Translations under genes and position numbers: made by a program
Shown here: positions 1-6,559 of the stretch, in pieces
How the letters are laid out: the number at the start of each line of letters is the position of its first letter
Position numbering within the stretch: the first letter of the stretch is position 1
The notes under the pieces: generated by a model
Databases searched by the model: none
What the model was told of the DNA's origin: nothing
The model's input: the letters and a program-made list of their open reading frames with translations, nothing else
NCBI GenBank assembly: GCA_031177735.1
Contig: JAPSKJ010000050.1
Coordinates: 1 to 12,590, forward strand
Source: Nocardioides sp.
Lineage (GTDB): Bacteria; Actinomycetota; Actinomycetes; Propionibacteriales; Nocardioidaceae
DNA: 12,590 nt
Direction: 5' to 3'

Positions 1-255
1 CCCGTCGAGCGGGCGACCGGCCACTGGGACATCCTCGTGCGCGACACCCTCGGTCGGCTGCTGCCGGCCGAGGTCGTCGACGCCGCCTTCACCGACCCCG
101 ACGCCGACCTGTTCGAGCTCGGCTTCGACTCGCTGCGCGCCTTCGAGCTGCTCGACGTGCTGGCCGACGCCGGTGCCGACATCGACTTCGGTGAGTTCAC
201 CCGACGGCCGACGATCGCGTTCCTGCGCGACCAGGCCGCGCTCGTCTCGGCCTGA
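1..255 (+). CDS. Aryl carrier protein (C-terminal part of a siderophore gene, 5' end outside window)
   Basis: This is the 3' end of a gene; the frame is open from base 1 to the TGA at 253-255 (84 codons). The visible part is a carrier-protein domain. The phosphopantetheine attachment motif reads FELGFDSLRAFELL, with the modified serine encoded at 130-132. The following GADIDFGEFTRRPTI resembles the end of the EntB/DhbB-type aryl carrier domain (GDIDF...NPTI). From family knowledge such a domain carries 2,3-dihydroxybenzoate or salicylate, activated by a stand-alone AMP ligase, to the condensation domain of the next protein. Whether an isochorismatase domain precedes it, as in EntB, or it is a free carrier cannot be seen. 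The stop codon lies one base before the ATG of the synthetase, so the two are very likely translationally coupled. Confidence 0.85.
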   Translation, partial: PVERATGHWDILVRDTLGRLLPAEVVDAAFTDPDADLFELGFDSLRAFELLDVLADAGADIDFGEFTRRPTIAFLRDQAALVSA

Positions 256-256
256 G

Positions 257-3200
257 ATGCACCAGCCCGGTCCCTGGCTGCCGCTGACCCGCGCGCAGCG
301 CGGGTTGTTCTTCGCCCACCAGATCGCGCCGGACAACCCCTGCTACACGACCGCCGAGGTCGTCGAGCTCACCGGCCCGGTGGACGCCGGCCGGCTGCGG
401 GTGGCCCAGCAGGCGGCGTACGCGGAGTTCGAGCAGCTGCGCGTCGAGCTCGCGCTGACCCCCGACGGGCCGCGCCAGCGGGTGGTCGCGCCGCGCTCGG
501 AGCTGCGGGAGGTCACCGTCGCCGACGAGGCAGCCGCCGAGGAGTGGCTGCGCGCCGACCTGGCCCGCCCGATGGACCTGCCGGCCGGCGATGTCGTGCG
601 CAGCGCGCTGCTGCGGATCGGTGAGGACCGCGCGTGGTGGCTCCACGCGGCACACCACGTGGTGCTCGACGGCTACGGCGTGCAGCAGCTGCTGCGGCGG
701 GTCGCCGAGCTCTACGACGGCGCGGCGCCGGTGCCGCCTGCGGTCACGCTGGCCGAGCTGGTCGCCGGGGAGCCCGACGACGACCCGGGGGCCAGCGCGT
801 TCTGGGACGAGCGGCTGGCGACCATGACGGGCACCGCCGCGCTGGCCGGCCGGATCGCTGCGCCGGCGCCCGCGGCCATCAAGCGCTCGGTGGTGATCGA
901 CCCGGTCCCGCTGGCCGAGGGCGCTCGCCGGCTCGGCGTCGCGTGGAGCGACCTGGCGGTCGCGGCGGTCGGCGCCTACCTCGCCCGGATGACCGGGCAG
1001 CCGTCGGCCCGCGTCGGCCTGCCGCTGATGAACCGCACCGTGCCGGGCGTCGGCACGCTGGCGAGCGCCCGCACCGTCTGCACGGCGATGAACGTGCTGC
1101 CGGCCACCGTCCCCGCCGACGGCACCGTCGCTGAGACCCTCGCCGCCGTCGCGACGGAGCAGGCCGAGCTGCGCCGGCACCCGTTCACCCGCCAGGAGGA
1201 GCTCGTCCGCCGGCTCTCCGTCGCCGGCGGCGGCCAGCTCTTCGGCGCGCAGGTCAACCTGGTGCCGTTCGACCTCGCGCTCTCCCTCGGCGAGGCCGGC
1301 GGCGTCGTCCGCAACCTCACCGCGGGCCCGGTCGAGGACATGACCGTGTGCCTGCGCGGCACCCCGAGACGTGGGCGCACCCTGCGCCTGGAGATCGACG
1401 CCAACCCCGACCTGTACGCCGCCGCGGAGATCGACCTCCACCTGACCCGCCTGGCCGCCTGGCTGACCGGCTTCTGCACCGCCGAGCCGGCCACCCGCGT
1501 CGCCGACCTGCCGCTGCTGACCGCTGCCGAGCGCGACCTCGTGGTCGCCGGCTTCAACGCCACCGCCGTCGAGCGCACCGCCGCCACGCTGGGCGAGCGC
1601 TTCCTCGCCCAGGCGCAGGCCACCCCCGACGCGGTCGCCCTGGTCTTCCGCGGCGAGACCCGCACCTACGCCCAGCTGCTCGACGCCGCCCGCCGCATCG
1701 CCGGCGGGCTGGTCGACGCCGGCGTCAAGGCCGGTGAGGTGGTGGGCGTCGCGCTGGAGCGGGGCTTCGCGCTCTACGAGGTCGTCCACGCCATCGAGGT
1801 GCTCGGTGCGGTCTACCTCCCGCTGGACCCCGACCTGCCGCCGGCCCGGATCGCGGCCATGGTCGAGGACGCCGCCTGCTCCCTGGTGGTGACCGCCGAC
1901 TCGGTGCCTCGGGGTGAGCCTGTGGACGGCCCGGCCTTCGGTGACGTCGATGCGCCGGCGTACCTGCTCTTCACCAGCGGCTCCACCGGCCGGCCGAAGG
2001 GGGTCGTCGTCGGCCACCGGGCCATCGACAACCGGCTGGCGTGGATGCAGCACCACCTGGCTCTCGCACCGGGGGAGCGGGTGCTGCACAAGACGCCGAT
2101 TTCCTTCGACGTCTCGGTGTGGGAGCTGTTCTGGCCGCTGCAGGTGGGCGCGACGGTGGTGATCGCCGAGCCCGGCGCGCACCGCGACCCGCGTGCGCTG
2201 GCCGAGCTGGTCGTGACCACGGAGGTCTCGACGCTGCACTTCGTGCCGTCGATGCTGCGGGCGTTCCTCGCCGACCGGCGCTCCTCGGCCCGCGTCGCTG
2301 CGGGCGCGGTGCGGCACGTGGTGACCAGCGGCGAGGCGCTCACCCCCGACCTGGTCGCGGCGTGCCTGGCGACCTTCGGCGTCGCGCCGGTCAACCTCTA
2401 CGGCCCGACCGAGGCCGCGGTCGACGTGACGGTGTGGGACTGCTCGCCGGCCGACGCCGAGCCGTCCACGTCGGTGCCGATCGGTCGCCCGATCTGGAAC
2501 ACCTCCTGCTTCGTCCTCGACGCCGACCTCGAGCCGGTGCCGGTGGGCGTCGCCGGCGAGCTCTGGCTCGGCGGGGTGCAGCTGGCCGAGGGGTACGTCG
2601 GCCGGCCGGACCTCACCGCGGAGCGGTTCGTGCCCACCCGGTTCGGTCGGCTCTACCGCACCGGCGACCTCGCCGCCTGGCGGCCCGACGGTGCCCTGCG
2701 CTACCTGGGTCGGACCGACGACCAGGTCAAGGTGCGGGGCCAACGCATCGAGCTGGGTGAGGTCGAGGCCGCCGTCGCGGGTGCGGCCGGCGTCGCCGCC
2801 GTCGCCGCGGGTCTGGTCGACGGGTCGCTCGTGGTGTGGTTCGTGCCCGAGGACGCCGACGCGGAGGACGCCGCCCGGGCGGCGCTGCGGGCTGCGGCGA
2901 GCGAGCGCCTGCCGGCGTCGTTGGTGCCCGCGCACTGGATCGCCGTGCCGCACATGCCGCTGGGCACCTCCGGCAAGACCGACCGCAGGGCGCTCGCCGA
3001 GGGCTTCCGGCCGCCGCTCTCGGAGTCCGGCTCCGCGCCGGCCGACCTGCTCGAGCAGCGCGTGTGCGGGCTGGTCGCCGCGGTGCTCGACGTGGACGCC
3101 GTGGCGCCGGAGGCCGACTTCTTCGCCCTCGGCGGCGACTCGCTCGCGGTGCTGCGGCTGCTCAGCGCGGTGGAGGACGACCTGGGCGTGGAGCTGACGC

Positions 3201-4078
3201 TCGGCGACGTCTTCGCCCACCCGACCGCGGGGGCGATCGCCCGTCTGGTCGGCTCCGGCACCGCCGGCACTGCGGCCGACGGTCTCGGCGAGGTGCTGAC
3301 CCTGCGGCCGGGCGCCCCGGGCGTGCCACCACTGTTCCTGCTGCCGCCCGCCGGCGGGCTGGGCTGGTGCTACACCGGCCTGCTCCGCGCGCTCCCCGCC
3401 GAGCAGCCCGTGCACGCGATCCAGGCGCCGGGCCTGGTGTCGGGCAGGCCTCAACCTGTCGCCGACCTCACCGCCCTGGGTGCCCGCCAGCTGGCCGCGA
3501 TCCGGTCGGTCGTCGGCTCGGGGGAGTTCCACGTCGCGGGCTGGTCACTGGGGGGCATGGCTGCCCAGACCGTCGCCGCGCTCGCCCGCGCCTCCGGACA
3601 GCCGGTGGGGGCGGTGGCCCTCCTCGACGCCTACCCCTCCGACCAGTGGCAGCACCTGACCGAGCCGACGGAGGAGGAGGCGCTGGTCGGGATCCTGCGG
3701 CTCGGCGGCGCCGAGGGCCTCCTCACCGGGCCGGTGACCAGGGAGTCGGTGGCCGGTGCGCTGCGACGCTCCGGCTCCGCGCTGGCCGCCCTGCCGCAGC
3801 GGGTCCTCGACGGCTGCCTGGCCAGCGTGGTGGAGGCGGCGCGGATCGTGCGCACCTCCGCTCACCTGGTGCTCCCCGGCGACCTGGACGTGCTCGTGGC
3901 GACCGCCCCGCGACCGGAGACCTGGCTCGACCCGACCGGGTGGACGGCGTACGTCACCGGGGAGGTCCGGCTGCACGCCGTCGACGCCACGCACGGCGAC
4001 CTCGTCCGCCGGCCCGCTGTGGACCGGGTCGGCGAGGTGCTGGCCGACCTGCTGGCCCGGGCTCGGACCACGGCGTAG
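257..4078 (+). CDS. Single-module NRPS, C-A-T-TE (EntF-like), predicted serine-activating siderophore synthetase
   Basis: A 1273-residue protein in the order condensation (about 1-435), adenylation (about 440-910), carrier (about 925-1000), thioesterase (about 1015-1265). Visible motifs: HHVVLDG at 133-139 in the C domain; LFTSGSTGRPKG at 571-582, NLYGPTE at 713-719, YRTGDL at 800-805 and the lysine of GKTDRRAL (K907) in the A domain; LGGDSL with carrier S962; GWSLG with nucleophile S1097, probable acid D1124 and H1246 in the thioesterase. My hand-read specificity code is D618, V619, W622, H661, V689, S691, L714, V722, D723, K907 (DVWHVSLVDK), nearly that of EntF (DVWHFSLVDK) for serine. Inferred role: condense aryl acid from the upstream carrier with Ser, then oligomerise and release as a trilactone or similar ester. 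The ATG at 257 follows the previous stop by one base and gives the expected C-domain start. No MbtH-like partner is visible here. Confidence 0.92.
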   Translation: MHQPGPWLPLTRAQRGLFFAHQIAPDNPCYTTAEVVELTGPVDAGRLRVAQQAAYAEFEQLRVELALTPDGPRQRVVAPRSELREVTVADEAAAEEWLRADLARPMDLPAGDVVRSALLRIGEDRAWWLHAAHHVVLDGYGVQQLLRRVAELYDGAAPVPPAVTLAELVAGEPDDDPGASAFWDERLATMTGTAALAGRIAAPAPAAIKRSVVIDPVPLAEGARRLGVAWSDLAVAAVGAYLARMTGQPSARVGLPLMNRTVPGVGTLASARTVCTAMNVLPATVPADGTVAETLAAVATEQAELRRHPFTRQEELVRRLSVAGGGQLFGAQVNLVPFDLALSLGEAGGVVRNLTAGPVEDMTVCLRGTPRRGRTLRLEIDANPDLYAAAEIDLHLTRLAAWLTGFCTAEPATRVADLPLLTAAERDLVVAGFNATAVERTAATLGERFLAQAQATPDAVALVFRGETRTYAQLLDAARRIAGGLVDAGVKAGEVVGVALERGFALYEVVHAIEVLGAVYLPLDPDLPPARIAAMVEDAACSLVVTADSVPRGEPVDGPAFGDVDAPAYLLFTSGSTGRPKGVVVGHRAIDNRLAWMQHHLALAPGERVLHKTPISFDVSVWELFWPLQVGATVVIAEPGAHRDPRALAELVVTTEVSTLHFVPSMLRAFLADRRSSARVAAGAVRHVVTSGEALTPDLVAACLATFGVAPVNLYGPTEAAVDVTVWDCSPADAEPSTSVPIGRPIWNTSCFVLDADLEPVPVGVAGELWLGGVQLAEGYVGRPDLTAERFVPTRFGRLYRTGDLAAWRPDGALRYLGRTDDQVKVRGQRIELGEVEAAVAGAAGVAAVAAGLVDGSLVVWFVPEDADAEDAARAALRAAASERLPASLVPAHWIAVPHMPLGTSGKTDRRALAEGFRPPLSESGSAPADLLEQRVCGLVAAVLDVDAVAPEADFFALGGDSLAVLRLLSAVEDDLGVELTLGDVFAHPTAGAIARLVGSGTAGTAADGLGEVLTLRPGAPGVPPLFLLPPAGGLGWCYTGLLRALPAEQPVHAIQAPGLVSGRPQPVADLTALGARQLAAIRSVVGSGEFHVAGWSLGGMAAQTVAALARASGQPVGAVALLDAYPSDQWQHLTEPTEEEALVGILRLGGAEGLLTGPVTRESVAGALRRSGSALAALPQRVLDGCLASVVEAARIVRTSAHLVLPGDLDVLVATAPRPETWLDPTGWTAYVTGEVRLHAVDATHGDLVRRPAVDRVGEVLADLLARARTTA

Positions 4079-4113
4079 CGGGGCGTCGTCGCGGGGGCTG
4101 CGGCCACCGTTCG

Positions 4114-4143
4114 TTGCGCTGTACCTACTGGTAGGTCTAGAGT
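4114..4143 (+). promoter_or_regulatory. Promoter of the TetR-GAPDH operon, leaderless
   Basis: A -35-like TTGCGC (4114-4119) is separated by 18 bp from a -10 TAGAGT (4138-4143). The ATG at 4150 begins 7 bases after the -10 box, where transcription would be expected to start, so the mRNA is probably leaderless. No Shine-Dalgarno sequence precedes this ATG. Read by eye, not scored against a model. Confidence 0.65.
4123..4136. promoter_or_regulatory. TetR-type operator palindrome
   Basis: ACCTAC-TG-GTAGGT is a perfect 6-bp inverted repeat with a 2-bp centre. It lies wholly between the -35 and -10 boxes of the promoter for the regulator gene immediately downstream. That position is typical of autorepression by a TetR-family protein, so this is the most likely operator for the 4150-4743 product. 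I see no second copy elsewhere in the window. Confidence 0.7.
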
Positions 4144-4149
4144 CGGGGC

Positions 4150-4743
4150 ATGACGTCGCGCGACCGGCTCGTGGAGACCATGAGCGAGCTGATGTGGGAG
4201 CGGGGCTACGCCGACACCAGCCCCCGCGACGTGCGCGAGCGCTCCGGCGTCGGCCAGGGCAGCATGTACCACCACTTCCCGAGCAAGCGTGACCTCGCGC
4301 TCGCGGCGCTGGAGCGCAACGTGGCCGACCTGCTGCCCGCCTCCTCCGAGCTCGACGGGGAGGGAAGCAGCCCGCTCGCGCGGATCGAGGCCTACCTGAT
4401 GCGCCCGCGGGACGCGCTCAAGGGCTGCAAGGTCGGGCGGATGACCCAGGACCCGCAGGTGCGCGAGGACCCCGTGCTGCTCGCGCCGGTGGCGCGTGCC
4501 TTCGCCCAGGTCCACCTCAGCTGGGCCAACGCGCTGCGCGCGGCGATCGACGCCGGCGAGCTGCGCGGCGACCTCGACGCGGACCGCCTCGCGCACACCT
4601 TGATGGCGGTGCTGCAGGGCGGCTACGTGCTTGCCATCGCCCAGCAGGACCCGGGCCCGTTCGACAGCGCGCGAGCCGGCGCGCTGGACCTGCTCCGGGC
4701 GGCCGCTCCGGCTGCCGCGCCGGACACCGATGTCACGAGTTGA
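4150..4743 (+). CDS. TetR/AcrR-family transcriptional repressor
   Basis: A 197-residue protein, normal length for TetR repressors. The N-terminal helix-turn-helix domain (about residues 5-50) includes the recognition-helix pattern VGQGSMYHHFPSKRDLAL. The rest is the ligand-binding and dimerisation half. It contains a single cysteine, C93, in KGCKVGRMTQDP, a position where several TetR proteins of the NemR/QacR-like type carry a conserved GC motif; in E. coli NemR a cysteine (C106) senses electrophiles and hypochlorite. The gene has its own promoter with a palindrome between -35 and -10, implying autoregulation, and the GAPDH gene follows after 22 bp, presumably as the main regulated partner. 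Start chosen as the ATG fitting the leaderless promoter and the start of the HTH domain. The ligand is unknown; redox or electrophile sensing is only an inference from C93. Confidence 0.88.
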   Translation: MTSRDRLVETMSELMWERGYADTSPRDVRERSGVGQGSMYHHFPSKRDLALAALERNVADLLPASSELDGEGSSPLARIEAYLMRPRDALKGCKVGRMTQDPQVREDPVLLAPVARAFAQVHLSWANALRAAIDAGELRGDLDADRLAHTLMAVLQGGYVLAIAQQDPGPFDSARAGALDLLRAAAPAAAPDTDVTS

Positions 4744-4765
4744 CCGACGAGGGAGAAGTGAGGCG

Positions 4766-5770
4766 ATGACGGTACGGATCGGCATCAACGGGTTCGGGCG
4801 GATCGGCCGCAGCTACCTGCGCGCAGCCCTGACCAGCGGCGCGGACGTCGAGGTGGTCGCGGTCAACGACCTGGCCGACACCCGCACCCTGGCCACCCTG
4901 CTCGAGTGGGACTCGATCTCCGGCCATCTCGACGGGGTCGGCTTCGAGGGGAGCACGCTCACGGTCCGGGGCAGGGAGATCTCGGTCTTCGCCGAGCCGG
5001 AGCCGGCCGACATCCGCTGGGGGGACGTGGGGGCCGACATCGTGATCGAGTCCACTGGCCGGTTCGTCGACCGAGCCGCCGCCTCGAGGCACCTCGACGG
5101 CGGAGCCCGCAAGGTGCTCATCTCCGCGCCCGCCAAGGGTGACGTCCCGACCGTCGTCCTCGGGGTCAACGACGACACCCTCGACCCCGACGGTCACGAC
5201 GTCTTCTCCAACGGCTCCTGCACGACCAACTCGCTCGCGCCGCTGGCCAAGGTGCTCCACGAGGCGTTCGGCATCGAGTCGGGCCTGATGACCACCGTCC
5301 ACGCCTACACCAGCGACCAGCGACTCCACGACGCCCCGCACTCCGACCTGCGCCGTGCCCGAGCGGCCGCCGTCTCGACCGTGCCGGCGTCCTCCGGCGC
5401 CGCGAACGCGATCGGCAAGGTGCTGCCGGAGCTGGACGGACGCCTCAGCGGCGCGGCGCTGCGCGTGCCGGTGCCGGTCGGCTCCATCACCGACCTCACC
5501 GTGGTGCTGCACGACGCCGCGAGCGTGGAGGAGGTCAACGCGGCGTTCCGGGAGGCGGCCTCCTCCTCACCGCTCCAGGGCTACCTGCAGTACTCCGAGG
5601 CGCCGCTGGTCTCCGCGGACATCGTGGGCAACCCGCACTCCTCGATCTTCGACGCACCGCTGACCCAGGCCATCGGCCGGCAGGTCAAGGTGCACGGGTG
5701 GTACGACAACGAGTGGGGGTTCTCCCACCGCCTGGTGGAGTTCTCCCAGCGGATCGCCGCCGGGCTCTGA
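4766..5770 (+). CDS. Glyceraldehyde-3-phosphate dehydrogenase, class I, single-cysteine variant
   Basis: A 334-residue enzyme of normal length; it oxidises glyceraldehyde-3-phosphate to 1,3-bisphosphoglycerate in the cytosol. The Rossmann motif GINGFGRIGR (6-15) and VNDLAD (33-38, Asp expected for NAD preference) are present. So are catalytic C152 in SNGSCTTNSLAP, H179 in TTVHAYT, the phosphate-binding loop around ASSGAAN, RVPVPVGS, and the C-terminal WYDNEWGFSHRLV. Two departures stand out. The usual CTTNC is CTTNS (S156), leaving C152 the only cysteine in the protein; and the usual GAAK is GAAN. Start is the ATG at 4766, preceded by a GAGGGAG Shine-Dalgarno-like stretch (4749-4755) and giving the canonical N-terminus. 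It sits 22 bp behind the TetR gene with no promoter of its own seen, so it should follow TetR control. Likely an accessory copy rather than the housekeeping gene, which usually sits in a gap-pgk-tpi group. Confidence 0.95.
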   Translation: MTVRIGINGFGRIGRSYLRAALTSGADVEVVAVNDLADTRTLATLLEWDSISGHLDGVGFEGSTLTVRGREISVFAEPEPADIRWGDVGADIVIESTGRFVDRAAASRHLDGGARKVLISAPAKGDVPTVVLGVNDDTLDPDGHDVFSNGSCTTNSLAPLAKVLHEAFGIESGLMTTVHAYTSDQRLHDAPHSDLRRARAAAVSTVPASSGAANAIGKVLPELDGRLSGAALRVPVPVGSITDLTVVLHDAASVEEVNAAFREAASSSPLQGYLQYSEAPLVSADIVGNPHSSIFDAPLTQAIGRQVKVHGWYDNEWGFSHRLVEFSQRIAAGL

Positions 5771-5784
5771 CGGGCTCTGACGGG
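5761..5784 (+). repeat. 10-bp tandem duplication over the GAPDH stop codon
   Basis: CGGGCTCTGA occurs twice in direct succession (5761-5770, 5771-5780), followed by a third CGGG. The first copy ends with the GAPDH stop codon. It looks like a recent slippage duplication in the spacer; no function is implied. Confidence 0.8.
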
Positions 5785-5823
5785 CCGGTGCCGGCCGAGC
5801 CGGGGCTCTGCGATCCTTCCGCC

Positions 5824-6402
5824 ATGGTGGTGGCGCGGTTCGAGGCCGTCGGCGGGCGGGAGTACGCCGCCGACTGGCTCACCCCCGCCGAGCGGGCCCG
5901 CCACGACCGGCTGCGGCGGGAGGACGACCGGGCGGCGTACCTCGCCGCCCACGTGCTGGCCCGCGAGTGCGTCGGTGCCCTGCTCGGGTCGGCGCCGGAC
6001 CGGATCACCCTGGCGCAGCGGTGCGCCGACTGCGGGCGCGAGGGACACGGGCCGCCCACCGTGGTCGGGCACCCCGACGTGCGGGTGAGCCTGAGCCACG
6101 CCCGGGAGTACGTCGCGGCCGTGGCCGCCCACGCGGTGTGCGGGATCGACGTGGAGACCGTGCGCGAGGGTCCGGCGCGCGCCCTCACCGCGGCGGAGGC
6201 GGGCTGGCTCGCCGGGTCGGCGGATCGGGCCGCGGCGTACACGACGTTGTGGGTGCGCAAGGAGGCGCTGGTGAAGGCGGGTGCGGGCTCGCTGGGGTCC
6301 CTCGGCTCGCTCGACGTCCGTGACCTGGGCGCCTCGCCCGACTGGGAGCTGGGCGAGTGGGCGGCGGCCGGCGCCCGGGGCGCGTGGGTCGTGCGCCGCT
6401 GA
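5824..6402 (+). CDS. 4'-phosphopantetheinyl transferase, Sfp/EntD type
   Basis: A 192-residue protein. It transfers phosphopantetheine from coenzyme A to carrier-protein serines; here the natural targets are the aryl carrier (1-255) and the carrier domain of the NRPS. Family motifs are visible: RVSLSHA (about 87-93), the magnesium-binding GIDVE (D109, E111), and WVRKEALVKA (W143, K146, E147, K151). A CADC pair (C67, C70) before GHGPP matches the CxxC(G) seen in many actinobacterial members. Directly after the catalytic motif is an in-frame triple GSL repeat (6286-6312). Start: the ATG at 5824 yields a family-like N-terminus; an upstream in-frame GTG would reach back into the GAPDH gene. No Shine-Dalgarno is evident, and GTG at 5827 or 5830 is possible. 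It is 53 bp behind GAPDH, so co-transcription is plausible. Confidence 0.9.
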   Translation: MVVARFEAVGGREYAADWLTPAERARHDRLRREDDRAAYLAAHVLARECVGALLGSAPDRITLAQRCADCGREGHGPPTVVGHPDVRVSLSHAREYVAAVAAHAVCGIDVETVREGPARALTAAEAGWLAGSADRAAAYTTLWVRKEALVKAGAGSLGSLGSLDVRDLGASPDWELGEWAAAGARGAWVVRR

Positions 6403-6507
6403 GGTTCGGACCGACCGGACGAAGCGGGCCGCGCCGAGTCTCACCGCGCGGGCCGGCGTGCAGGTGGCCGCCCTTCATCCGGTCGACCCGAACCTCCGGA
6501 ACGTCGA

Positions 6508-6537
6508 GGCCCCGCCCTCCCGGAGGAGAGCGGGGCC
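6508..6537. terminator. Bidirectional rho-independent-like hairpin without T tract
   Basis: GGCCCCGC (6508-6515) pairs perfectly with GCGGGGCC (6530-6537). The intervening bases contain a smaller CCTCC/GGAGG pair, so a long GC-rich stem is possible. It lies between two convergent genes, the transferase ending at 6402 and the propeller gene ending at 6560, which suits a shared terminator. No T-run follows on either strand, as is common in high-GC actinobacteria. The rest of 6403-6559 shows nothing I can name. Confidence 0.7.
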
Positions 6538-6559
6538 GTCGCCGCTGGTGCGGGCTGGA

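Noticed and set aside
197..3532. Long open frame on the minus strand opposite the NRPS
   Set aside because: It mirrors the NRPS codons in GC-rich DNA, its product is Arg/Gly/His-rich without recognisable domains, and the plus-strand frame has full NRPS motifs.
4079..4113. Terminator after the NRPS gene
   Set aside because: The stretch is G/C-rich but I find no convincing long stem; read-through into the TetR operon cannot be excluded.
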